Shown here piece after piece: positions 1 through 6,968 of a stretch of 16,919 nt of DNA (the stretch's first letter is position 1; every line of letters begins with the position of its first letter). The stretch is from RGIG8775 sp045537235 (GTDB taxonomy: Bacteria > Bacillota > Clostridia > Oscillospirales > CAG-272): positions 1 to 16,919 of the forward strand of contig JAZSPB010000011.1 in NCBI GenBank assembly GCA_045537235.1. Reading direction: 5' to 3'. Position numbers and translations under genes: made by a program. A model generated the notes under the pieces. It had not been told where the DNA came from. It did no database searches and saw only the letters and a program-made list of their open reading frames with translations.

Positions 1-190
1 GGGCGCAGGAGGGCGCTTTTTTGAAAAAAAGCTCCGCAAAAAAATTTTGACCCGGGCCCCCTTTGGGTTTGTGCGAACATAGCGGTACCCCATAGGGTGC
101 AGTATGTTTGCTCAAACATCAGCAAGGGCGCGGAACAAAAGTTTTTGCGGAGCTTTTTTCAAAAAGCGACCTCCCGCGCCCGCAGGCGCC
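1..190. repeat. Giant inverted-repeat element, copy 1 (left end cut by window)
   Basis: First of four related palindromic elements (others near 6766, 12166 and 16738). The left arm holds AAAAAAAGCTCCGC (about 27-40) and the right arm its counterpart GCGGAGCTTTTTT (about 147-159). The inner arms GCGAACATAG (about 73-82) and TATGTTTGCTC (about 103-113) flank a CCCCATAGGG core. The right end closes with CGCCCGCAGGCG, itself a small hairpin. The matching left terminus lies before base 1. Orientation, judged from the loop, is the same as copy 2. Short peptides encoded inside are by-products of the repeat, not genes. It may act as a bidirectional terminator for whatever lies to the left; the first gene on the right starts with its own promoter. 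Confidence 0.85.
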
Positions 191-253
191 CTCTATACAA
201 ATCATAATTATAAAATAAGACCGCGAATTTGTCAAGAGTTTTTTGAGGGTGGG

Positions 254-282
254 TTTACAAGAGGGCAAAAATATGATACAAT
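254..282 (+). promoter_or_regulatory. Sigma-A-like promoter for ECF S component-AlaX operon
   Basis: TTTACA at 254-259 and TACAAT at 277-282 are separated by exactly 17 bp. Transcription would start near 289, giving a leader of about 24 nt before the GTG start at 313. It lies about 60 bp downstream of repeat copy 1. Confidence 0.75.
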
Positions 283-312
283 AAAAACACCTTGATAAGG
301 AGATCGAAAACG

Positions 313-858
313 GTGAAAAATGAGAATTTAAAAAAGAATTTACGCGGATTGACTTATGCGGCTGTTTGCTTGGCACTGGCACTGGTTCTGCCTATGATCA
401 CGGGCAATATTCCCGATATCGGCAATATGCTTTGTCCGATGCATATTCCCGTGCTTTTGTGCGGATTTTTGTGCGGAGGACTGTGGGGGGCTGCTGTGGG
501 AGCGGTGGCACCGATTTTGCGGTCACTGATCTTTGGACGTCCGTATTTGTATCCTGCGGCACTTGCTATGATGTTTGAGCTGGCGGTTTACGGACTTTTG
601 GCGGGGCTTCTTTATCGGGGATTTCCCAAAAAAACGGGTTATGTGTATGTGTCGCTGGTATGTGCTATGATCGGTGGGCGCGCAGTCGGCGGACTGGCTC
701 AGCTTGTCCTTTTAGGTCTTAGCGGCAAGGGGATGACGGCGGCTTACTTTTTTACCGAGTACTTTGTCAATGCGTGGCCGGGGATATTGGTTCAGCTTGT
801 GCTGATCCCTCTTGCGGTGATCGCGCTCAGGCGCTCTCGGTTGATGTTGAATGAATGA
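313..858 (+). CDS. ECF transporter S component (substrate-binding membrane subunit)
   Basis: A 181-aa, strongly hydrophobic protein with about five to six membrane segments. Hydrophobic stretches cover most of residues 12-175, broken by short loops such as FGRPYLYP and YRGFPKKTGY, and the C-terminus is positively charged (ALRRSR). This is the size and layout of S components of energy-coupling-factor vitamin transporters, which bind a micronutrient and dock onto a shared EcfA-EcfT module encoded elsewhere. The CPMHIPVLLCG segment resembles a subgroup of unassigned S components, and I cannot name the substrate. Start: AAGGAG at 297-302 is 10 nt before GTG 313. An upstream in-frame TTG at 292 sits in front of that site and is rejected. 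The stop is 9 nt before the AlaX gene, so the two form an operon. Confidence 0.75.
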   Translation: MKNENLKKNLRGLTYAAVCLALALVLPMITGNIPDIGNMLCPMHIPVLLCGFLCGGLWGAAVGAVAPILRSLIFGRPYLYPAALAMMFELAVYGLLAGLLYRGFPKKTGYVYVSLVCAMIGGRAVGGLAQLVLLGLSGKGMTAAYFFTEYFVNAWPGILVQLVLIPLAVIALRRSRLMLNE

Positions 859-867
859 GGATACGGT

Positions 868-2016
868 ATGACGGAAAAATATTTTGATTTTGACGGTTAT
901 CGGTTGGCTTTTGATGCCGAGGTTCTGTCTTGTGAGGCTTGTGACGACGGATTTGCGGCGGTACTTTCGGCAACGGCTTTTTGTCCCGAGGGCGGTGGTC
1001 AGCGGTCGGATATCGGACGGTTGGGGGAAGCGACGGTGTCGGATGTGCGTATTCGGGACGGTGTGATTGTGCATATGATCGACTTGCCTCTTGCGGTTGG
1101 GGCGACCGTTCACGGCGAGGTGGACAGAGATAGGCGGATACGGCATTTGCAGAACCACACGGGAGAGCATATCGTATCCGGTTTGATCCATTCGCGTTAC
1201 GGCTTCAACAATGTTGGGTTTCACTTGGGAAGTGAGGATGTGACCTTGGATATGGACGGCGTGATCGATGAGGTCATGCTCCGGGATATTGAGCGAGCTG
1301 CCAACGAGGTCGTGGCGACCAATCTTGAGGTGAAAGCGGAATATCCTGCGCCCGAGGTGCTGGGGACACTTTGTTACCGTGCCAAGCTGGATTTGACCGA
1401 AAATGTACGCATTGTCACCATCGAAGGTGTGGATGCTTGCGCTTGCTGTGCGCCTCATGTATCGAGAACGGGTGAGATCGGTATGATCAAGCTTTTGTTC
1501 GCCATTCGTTATAAGGGAGGCACACGAATCCATATGAAATGCGGCTTTGACGCATTGGAGGCATTCAATGCCGAATACGGTCGTGCTACTGCTGTTTCCA
1601 ATCGTATTTCTTTGCCTCGTGAGCGGATCGTCGAGGGAGTAGACAAGCTTTGGAACGATTTGGCGGCAGCGGAGTATCGCATAGTCGGTCTTAAAAGGGA
1701 GCTGATCGCGCTCAAGGCTGCGGCGGCACAAAAGACCGATGGACATTTGCTTTTTATGGAAAAAGAAATGGATGCCAATGACCTTCGGTTGCTGGTAAGC
1801 GCGGCCGAGGAAAAGGCCGGGGGCATTTGCGCCGCTTTTTCGGAGGATGGGCGCGGTGCATATTCGTTTGTTGCCGCATATCACGGCGAGGATTTTGCCT
1901 CGTGGCGTTCCCGTTTTTGTGAGGCACTGAGCGCGCGTGGCGGCGGAAAAGCTCCTTTTCTGCAAGGTAAGGCTGAATGTACGGAGGAGACCATTCGTGC
2001 GTATTTCGGTGTGTGA
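868..2016 (+). CDS. Alanyl-tRNA editing protein, AlaX-L type (Ala-tRNA hydrolase)
   Basis: A 382-aa stand-alone relative of the AlaRS editing domain. It is expected to hydrolyse Ser- or Gly-mischarged tRNA-Ala in the cytosol. The N-terminal beta-barrel carries FCPEGGGQRSDIG. The editing core has zinc ligands in HTGEH (His97, His101) and in the CCAPH motif (Cys193, His197) followed by TGEIG. A coiled helical stretch (about 240-290) leads to a C-terminal DHHA1-like domain (about 295-380) ending in a glycine-rich GGGKAPFLQG motif, which defines the long AlaX-L class. The start ATG follows a GAGG at 857-860. It is the second gene of the operon with the ECF S component. The functional link between the two is not evident and may be chance. 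Its stop is one base from the stop of the convergent lipase-like gene. Confidence 0.9.
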   Translation: MTEKYFDFDGYRLAFDAEVLSCEACDDGFAAVLSATAFCPEGGGQRSDIGRLGEATVSDVRIRDGVIVHMIDLPLAVGATVHGEVDRDRRIRHLQNHTGEHIVSGLIHSRYGFNNVGFHLGSEDVTLDMDGVIDEVMLRDIERAANEVVATNLEVKAEYPAPEVLGTLCYRAKLDLTENVRIVTIEGVDACACCAPHVSRTGEIGMIKLLFAIRYKGGTRIHMKCGFDALEAFNAEYGRATAVSNRISLPRERIVEGVDKLWNDLAAAEYRIVGLKRELIALKAAAAQKTDGHLLFMEKEMDANDLRLLVSAAEEKAGGICAAFSEDGRGAYSFVAAYHGEDFASWRSRFCEALSARGGGKAPFLQGKAECTEETIRAYFGV

Positions 2017-2017
2017 G

Positions 2018-2638
2018 CTATTCCATGGCTTCCAAGGCGGCAAGATAGCTTTCGGGGCGATGCGCATCTACGGGTGAGAAGACACCGCGTTCACCGATGG
2101 TGATGATATTTCCCACATGGTGATATCCCAAAACGGCGGGTGGCAGGTGTGTTACCAGATCGTCCCGGTTTTGGATGAGATACAGCTCTTGAAACCGTTC
2201 TCGAACGACCTTGGGAACGCTTCCGAACAGGACACGCGGCGCTCCGTAGGCAAAGGAGCGAATATGTTTTCGAATATCGGGGCGACGGTACCATGCCGCT
2301 TCATGGCAAAGTACCGCCAGTGCACCGCCGTGGCTGTAGCCAACGATAACGATACGGCGGGTGTCGGGGGCTTCTATGTAAGGGGCAACATGAGGCAGAA
2401 CGCTCTTAAAGACGCGCAGAAAGCCCGCGTGGCAGTACCAAACGGGGTGCATATCGCCATAAGGGCGGATGCGGAAATTGAGATTGTTGCGCCAATCCTC
2501 GCTTCCGCGGCTATGCTCAAAGTAGATGAAAAGGGTACCGTCATTTTGCTCAACATCAAAGTTCGCGGCATTTTCGGCGGTCTGATAGGTTCTTGAAAGA
2601 CATTCCGAAAACAGTTCTCGGAGAATTTTATAGGACAT
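2018..2638 (-). CDS. Class 3 lipase-like alpha/beta hydrolase
   Basis: A 206-aa protein with the nucleophile elbow GYSHGG (Ser102) after a hydrophobic strand (RRIVIV). A SFAYGAPRV segment follows, typical of fungal-type class 3 lipases. The probable acid lies in NRDDLV (Asp159/160), and the likely catalytic His is 193 in DAHRPESYL, matching the family's terminal His-x-x-x-x-Tyr pattern. No signal peptide is seen, so it is predicted to be cytosolic. The natural substrate is unknown; family members cleave acyl esters. The start is supported by AAAGGAG just upstream (around 2643-2649). I found no convincing promoter of its own between it and dxs. It converges on AlaX with a one-base gap, so the two transcripts must overlap at their 3' ends. 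Confidence 0.8.
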   Translation of the reverse strand: MSYKILRELFSECLSRTYQTAENAANFDVEQNDGTLFIYFEHSRGSEDWRNNLNFRIRPYGDMHPVWYCHAGFLRVFKSVLPHVAPYIEAPDTRRIVIVGYSHGGALAVLCHEAAWYRRPDIRKHIRSFAYGAPRVLFGSVPKVVRERFQELYLIQNRDDLVTHLPPAVLGYHHVGNIITIGERGVFSPVDAHRPESYLAALEAME

Positions 2639-2655
2639 GGGGACTCCTTTCGGGA

Positions 2656-2684
2656 TTGACGAAAATGAAGAAACGTGATATAAT
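2656..2684 (+). promoter_or_regulatory. Promoter for dxs (extended -10)
   Basis: TTGACG at 2656-2661 and a perfect TATAAT at 2679-2684 have a 17-bp spacer. A TGn extension (TGA at 2676-2678) precedes the -10. The predicted start is near 2691, leaving a leader of almost 100 nt before the dxs ATG. Confidence 0.85.
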
Positions 2685-2706
2685 AAATTTCAACGGTGTT
2701 TGGGAA

Positions 2707-2749
2707 AAGTCGGAGCTTTGTGCGACTTCGGATCGGTTGCGAATGATCC
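2707..2749 (+). promoter_or_regulatory. Two consecutive hairpins in the dxs leader
   Basis: Inside the predicted 5' untranslated region there are two perfect stems. AAGTCG (2707-2712) pairs with CGACTT (2723-2728) around a 10-nt loop, and GGATC (2730-2734) pairs with GATCC (2745-2749) around another 10-nt loop. They lie back to back with one base between them. I do not recognise a known riboswitch class. No U-tract follows, so a terminator mechanism is not obvious. The pairing is seen directly; a regulatory role is inference. Confidence 0.4.
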
Positions 2750-2788
2750 ATACCGTAATGCCGTCCTATTTCAAAAAAGGGGAAACGT

Positions 2789-4675
2789 ATGTCGGATAAC
2801 GAGAATTATCAATATCTGAATCAAATAAACAGCCCCGAAGACGTTCGTGCAATGGATGAAAAGGATCTCCCCCGATTGGCGGAAGAGATTCGTTCGTTTT
2901 TGGTGGAGAATGTCACCGAAACGGGTGGGCATTTGGCTTCTAACTTGGGCGTGGTGGAGCTTTCCATTGCTTTGCATCGCGTTTTTTCCACACCGCATGA
3001 TCATATTATTTTCGATGTGGGGCACCAGAGCTATGTGCATAAGATCTTGACGGGTAGACGAGAGCGTTTTGATACCTTGCGCCGTCCCGGTGGACTTTCC
3101 GGCTTCACCAAACGGTCGGAAAGCGAGCACGATTGCTTTGGGGCGGGACACAGCTCAACATCCCTTTCCGCGGCACTCGGTATTGCGCGTGCCGATGCGA
3201 TGAACGGCTCGGATGCCTATACGGTGGCGGTCGTTGGTGACGGTGCCTTTACGGGAGGAATGATCCATGAGGCACTCAATAACTGTGACCGTAAGCTGCG
3301 TCTTATCGTGGTCATCAACGAGAACGAAATGTCCATCTCCAAGAACATCGGACATTTTGCCGAGTCGCTTTCCAAGATCCGATCGGGCGAGGGATATTTT
3401 CTGACCAAGCAGGCTACGGTAAAGGTTCTCAATGCGATTCCTTTCGTTGGTAAATATATATGCAGAGCCATCAAAAAGGTGAAGCGTTTGTTCAAAAATG
3501 TGCTTTACGGAAGCAATTATTTTGAGAAGATGGGGCTGTATTATCTCGGTCCCGTGGACGGCAACGATATGGAGGCGGTAGAAGGGATCCTTCGCTTGGC
3601 GTTGGAGCAGCAAGACAGTGTGGTGATCCATATCAAGACGCAAAAGGGAAAAGGGTATGAGCCTGCCGAGCAGGAGCCTGACCGTTATCATTCCTGTGCA
3701 CCGGGCGGAGCGGTTTGCGGTAACCGTTGCTTTTCCTCCTGTTTTGGGGACAAGCTGGTGTCTATGGCCGAAAAAAATGAGGACATTTGCGCGATCACTG
3801 CCGCTATGTGTGACGGTACGGGGTTGGACAACTTTAGTCGGATCTATCCTCGCAGATTCTTCGATGTGGGAATTGCAGAGGAGCACGCCGTTACCTATGC
3901 GGCGGGGCTTTCAGTTGGTGGAAAACGTCCCGTGGTGGCGATCTATTCGACCTTTCTTCAGCGAGCTTATGACAATATTATACATGACGTGGCGCTTCAA
4001 AACCTGCCCGTTTGTCTTTGCATTGACCGTGCGGGCTTGAATGCCTCGGACGGACCTACACATCATGGTATTTTTGACGTGGCATTTCTTTCGGGGATCC
4101 CGAATATGACGATCTACACCCCTGCTACCTACGGCGCGTTGGAGACGGCGATGGAGCAGGCACTTTCCCTGAATGCGCCCACAGCGATTCGATATCCCCG
4201 AGGGGGGGAGGACAAGGCGGTCGTCGAACGGTTCTACGGTGGAAAAAAACCGGAGGACGTAGGACTTCGTCGCGATTTTTCCGATGGAGAGGCTTTGGAT
4301 GCTGTCGTGATCACCCACGGAAGAATTGTCAGCGAGGCGATGCGAGCGCAGATGCAGTTGGCGGAAAAGGGCAAGCGGGTAGGTATCCTTCTTTCCGAGT
4401 GTATCAAGCCATATGACCGCTTGGCGACACTTGTACGCGAGGCATTGGCGGGAATGGACTGCCCCGTGGTGACACTGGAAGAAGAGATTCGCGCGGGGGG
4501 CTTTGGAATGTTGCTTTTGGACAAGCTGGCGGCATTTCCCGAGTTTGCCAATCGAAAGAGTGCCGTGATCGCACTTGACGACAATTTTGCCGAACAAAAG
4601 ACAAATGAACGCATTTACAAAACCGCTCAAGTGAGCGCGGAGGATGTGGTTTCGGCGGTGGAGAGTCTTTTGTGA
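2789..4675 (+). CDS. dxs: 1-deoxy-D-xylulose-5-phosphate synthase
   Basis: A 628-aa thiamine-diphosphate enzyme that condenses pyruvate and glyceraldehyde 3-phosphate to DXP. This is the entry step of the MEP isoprenoid pathway; DXP also feeds thiamine and pyridoxal synthesis. Visible features are GGHLASNLG with His48, the DVGHQSYVHKILTGR segment, the ThDP/Mg motif GDGAFTGG (from about residue 150) with a downstream NENEMSIS, YYLGPVDGND before the domain linker, and the pyrimidine domain DVGIAEEHAVTYAAG. The C-terminal transketolase domain ends near LL. Full family length. The ATG follows an AAAGGGGAA ribosome site around 2775-2784. It is monocistronic, with its own promoter upstream and a bidirectional terminator downstream. 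Confidence 0.97.
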   Translation: MSDNENYQYLNQINSPEDVRAMDEKDLPRLAEEIRSFLVENVTETGGHLASNLGVVELSIALHRVFSTPHDHIIFDVGHQSYVHKILTGRRERFDTLRRPGGLSGFTKRSESEHDCFGAGHSSTSLSAALGIARADAMNGSDAYTVAVVGDGAFTGGMIHEALNNCDRKLRLIVVINENEMSISKNIGHFAESLSKIRSGEGYFLTKQATVKVLNAIPFVGKYICRAIKKVKRLFKNVLYGSNYFEKMGLYYLGPVDGNDMEAVEGILRLALEQQDSVVIHIKTQKGKGYEPAEQEPDRYHSCAPGGAVCGNRCFSSCFGDKLVSMAEKNEDICAITAAMCDGTGLDNFSRIYPRRFFDVGIAEEHAVTYAAGLSVGGKRPVVAIYSTFLQRAYDNIIHDVALQNLPVCLCIDRAGLNASDGPTHHGIFDVAFLSGIPNMTIYTPATYGALETAMEQALSLNAPTAIRYPRGGEDKAVVERFYGGKKPEDVGLRRDFSDGEALDAVVITHGRIVSEAMRAQMQLAEKGKRVGILLSECIKPYDRLATLVREALAGMDCPVVTLEEEIRAGGFGMLLLDKLAAFPEFANRKSAVIALDDNFAEQKTNERIYKTAQVSAEDVVSAVESLL

Positions 4676-4740
4676 TCGGCGGGGGTTGTGGGCGGAGGCT
4701 ATGATTTATATATTGTTTTAGAAACCAAAAACAAAGATTA

Positions 4741-4788
4741 AAAAAAGACTGCACTTTTTTCGGTGGCAGTTTTTTGTTAAAGTGCAAT
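4741..4788. terminator. Bidirectional terminator between dxs and the carD-like gene
   Basis: Two overlapping stems share bases. ACTGC (4748-4752) pairs with GCAGT (4766-4770), extendable with a one-base bulge; it is preceded by A6 (4741-4746) and followed by T6, so it can terminate both strands. A longer stem, TGCACTTT against AAAGTGCA (about 4750-4757 and 4778-4785), is followed by ATTTTT on the right. The second stem includes the stop codon and last codons of the carD-like gene. The two folds cannot form at the same time. Confidence 0.7.
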
Positions 4789-5298
4789 TTTTAGGTTGTT
4801 TTGTAATTTTTCTGCAATTTCGTCATGGGATAGACCCAAGGAAAAGGAAAGCTCGCCACAGATGGCGCTGATTGCTGCGGTGAGAACTTCGCGGTCGGCA
4901 CAGGACAGTTTTTTGTTTTGACCCGACAGTTCATCGCGCTTGAGACAGATGCATTTTACGAGGGGAGCCAGGGCATTGGGGTCACTCTCTTGAAGGGTCT
5001 CTCGAAAGGCGAGTGTTCGCAACTTTCTGTCATCGATCCAGTCGGTGGCGCTATGTGGCTCGGTGAGGAGGGCTTCTGCTTCTTTGCCGGTCAGGACGGG
5101 ACGCAGTTTGGACAGAAGGGTGGCATTGTCGTGGGGGATGTAAATGATCGAGCCGGTGTCTTTCGTGGGGCGCAGGATGAAGTAGAGCTTGCGCTCGCCG
5201 CCGTTGGGGAAGACCATCTCCGAAATTTCATCTACAAGGCAAATGCCGTTGGTTCCGTAGACCAGGTAGTCGCCTTTTTTGATGTTCTTGATTTCCAT
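4777..5298 (-). CDS. CarD/CdnL-family transcriptional regulator
   Basis: A 173-aa protein. The first 65-70 residues form the CarD/TRCF RNA-polymerase-interacting domain: KKGDYLVYGTNGICLVDEI, then a beta-rich segment with YFILRP and GSIIYIPHDN. In this family that domain binds the beta subunit at promoters and modulates open-complex stability. The C-terminal half (about 75-173) is helical and charged (REVLTAAISAICGELSFSLG), as in the DNA-contacting part of CdnL proteins. Cytosolic; no membrane segments. The ATG is preceded by AAGGTG about 8 nt upstream. It is monocistronic with its own promoter and converges on dxs. Which promoters it controls cannot be read from the sequence. Confidence 0.88.
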   Translation of the reverse strand: MEIKNIKKGDYLVYGTNGICLVDEISEMVFPNGGERKLYFILRPTKDTGSIIYIPHDNATLLSKLRPVLTGKEAEALLTEPHSATDWIDDRKLRTLAFRETLQESDPNALAPLVKCICLKRDELSGQNKKLSCADREVLTAAISAICGELSFSLGLSHDEIAEKLQNNLKIAL

Positions 5299-5350
5299 TT
5301 CAATGTCACCTTGCTTTCTTTTTTGGAATGAAAAATTTTATCTTATTAAT

Positions 5351-5379
5351 ATTATACCAAAAAATTCTTGAATTTTCAA
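5351..5379 (-). promoter_or_regulatory. Promoter for the carD-like gene
   Basis: On the - strand, TTGAAA (5379-5374) and TATAAT (5356-5351) are 17 bp apart, with TGG directly before the -10. An inverted pair TTGAA/TTCAA overlaps the -35. The predicted leader is about 45 nt. Confidence 0.8.
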
Positions 5380-5444
5380 AGGGCAATTTTAACAAAACAA
5401 CGGGCTTTTTATCTGTGTTTCATGGACTTTTTTTTGTTGAGACG

Positions 5445-5473
5445 TTGCATTTGCGCGGAAAATATGATAAAAT
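5445..5473 (+). promoter_or_regulatory. Promoter for the DUF1015 gene
   Basis: TTGCAT at 5445-5450 and TAAAAT at 5468-5473 have a 17-bp spacer and a TGA extension at 5465-5467. The leader would be only about 25 nt, ending in GGAGG (5493-5497) six bases before ATG 5504. Confidence 0.75.
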
Positions 5474-5503
5474 ATAAAATAGATTTTGTTTTGGAGGACT
5501 ACG

Positions 5504-6760
5504 ATGAGCAAATACCTTTACGAAGCGAATATATTGCTTCCCGATTTTGATAAAAACGATGGCGAGAAATGGGCGGTCATCGCTTGCGATCAGCATACCA
5601 GCGAGCCGGAATACTGGAAGGCTGCCGAAAAGCTCGCCGGGGACGCGCCGTCTACCTTGGCACTGATCTTGCCGGAGGTGTATTTGGACGAGACAGAGAG
5701 ACGTGTTCCCGCCATTAATGCACGGATGACCGAATATGTTCGAGACGTGCTTCAAGAGCATGAGGCGAGTATGATCTTATTAGAGCGTACTCTTGCCAAC
5801 GGCTCGGTGCGTCGCGGCATCGTGGGATGCATTGATTTGGAATGCTATGAGTATACCAAGGGAGCGGAGTCATTGATTCGCGCAACCGAGGGAACGGTAC
5901 TTGAGCGCATTCCGCCCCGTGTGGCGGTTCGCAGAGGGGCGTCTATTGAGCTACCCCATGTTATGGTGCTGATCGACGATCCCCAAAAAACGGTGATTGA
6001 GCCTGTTGCGGCGGTTGCTGATGAATTGGCGAAGTCCTATGATTTTGATCTGATGTTGGGCGGCGGTCATGTCAAGGGATATTTCGTTGACAAGGCGCGA
6101 CAAGAGGCGGTGAACAAGGCTCTTGAGGCATTGATCGCGCCCGAGGCGATGGCAGCGCGTTATGACGGTGAATTTGCCCCTCTTCTGTTCGCTGTGGGAG
6201 ACGGAAATCATTCGCTGGCATCGGCAAAGGCGGCTTACGAGGAGGTCAAAGCGGCACTGGGAGAGGCAGCCAAGGATCATCCCGCACGGTATGCTTTGGT
6301 GGAGGTGGTCAACCTTCACGATGAGGCGTTGAATTTTGAACCCATCTACCGAGTGATGTTTGGGGTCTCTCCTGCGGCAGTCGTGGAGGCGCTTCGCGAG
6401 TATGCGGGAAACTTGGAAGGATTCGAAAAGCCTCAGTCGGTGGAATATGTTCACGCGGGAGGTGAGGGCAGTGTTATTTTCCGCCGTCCCACGCAGCAGT
6501 TGACTGTCGGTACTCTTCAGACCTTTATTGACAGCTACCTTTCTTCTCACGAGGAGGCATCGGTGGACTATATCCACGGTACAGCGGCCACCGAAGCTCT
6601 TGCACGGCGCGAGGGAGCGATCGGCTTCTTGTTTGACGGTATGGGCAAGGATCAGCTTTTCAAGACGGTCATGTGCGACGGTGCGCTTCCGAGAAAAACC
6701 TTCTCCATGGGACATGCCGAGGACAAGAGATATTATTTGGAGTGTCGTAAGATCAAGTGA
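5504..6760 (+). CDS. DUF1015-family protein of unknown function
   Basis: A 418-aa soluble protein matching the DUF1015 (COG4198) family. It has an N-terminal KWAVIACDQHTSEP segment and a central conserved VGDGNHSLA motif (Asp233 to His236) followed by a helix. It also has YFVDKARQE and, near the C-terminus, LFDGMGKDQLF, where the family's last conserved block lies. The biochemical role is not established to my knowledge. From memory, relatives often sit near serine-biosynthesis genes in Firmicutes, but no serA or serC is here. The start is decided by GGAGG at 5493-5497; the in-frame TTG at 5486 lies upstream of that site and is rejected. It is a single-gene unit whose stop is about 5 bp from palindromic repeat copy 2. 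Confidence 0.85.
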   Translation: MSKYLYEANILLPDFDKNDGEKWAVIACDQHTSEPEYWKAAEKLAGDAPSTLALILPEVYLDETERRVPAINARMTEYVRDVLQEHEASMILLERTLANGSVRRGIVGCIDLECYEYTKGAESLIRATEGTVLERIPPRVAVRRGASIELPHVMVLIDDPQKTVIEPVAAVADELAKSYDFDLMLGGGHVKGYFVDKARQEAVNKALEALIAPEAMAARYDGEFAPLLFAVGDGNHSLASAKAAYEEVKAALGEAAKDHPARYALVEVVNLHDEALNFEPIYRVMFGVSPAAVVEALREYAGNLEGFEKPQSVEYVHAGGEGSVIFRRPTQQLTVGTLQTFIDSYLSSHEEASVDYIHGTAATEALARREGAIGFLFDGMGKDQLFKTVMCDGALPRKTFSMGHAEDKRYYLECRKIK

Positions 6761-6765
6761 TTTTT

Positions 6766-6963
6766 GCGCCTGCGGGCGCAGGAGGTCGCTTTTTGAAAAA
6801 AGCTCCGCAAAAACTTTTGACCTGCGCCCTTTTGGTAGTTTGGGCGAACATAGCAATACCCCATGGGGTGCAGTATGTTCGCTCAAGCTTCAGTAAGGGC
6901 GCGGATCAAAAGTTTTTTGCGGAGCTTTTTTTCAAAAAAGCGACCTCCCACGCCCGCAGGCGT
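6766..6963. repeat. Giant inverted-repeat element, copy 2 (complete)
   Basis: The best-preserved complete copy. Outer ends are GCGCCTGCGGGCGC and CGCCCGCAGGCG. The outer arms (6766-6832 and 6895-6962) are nearly perfect reverse complements, differing mainly in homopolymer length (T5/T6, A6/A7, A5/A6). Inner arms GCGAACATA and TATGTTCGC flank the 12-bp palindrome ACCCCATGGGGT. On the + strand the stem closes GCGGAGC and is followed by T7 (6919-6932). The - strand has the equivalent GCGGAGC-T6. It therefore has the form of an unusually long bidirectional intrinsic terminator. It fills the convergent gap between the DUF1015 stop (6760) and the nagA stop (6969). Confidence 0.9.
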
Positions 6964-6968
6964 GAAAA

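Noticed and set aside
104..382. Small open frames inside the palindromic repeats (here and near 6757-7152)
   Set aside because: Their peptides (for example FEKSSAKTF-like) are the same repeat read in different frames, with no ribosome sites and symmetric occurrence on both strands.
712..2067. Long - strand open frame opposite AlaX
   Set aside because: It is antisense to a clearly recognised gene, the product has no recognisable domain, and no ribosome site or promoter was seen.
2593..2799. Small + strand open frame between the lipase-like gene and dxs
   Set aside because: It starts inside the lipase gene, runs over the dxs promoter and leader, and has no domain or convincing ribosome site.
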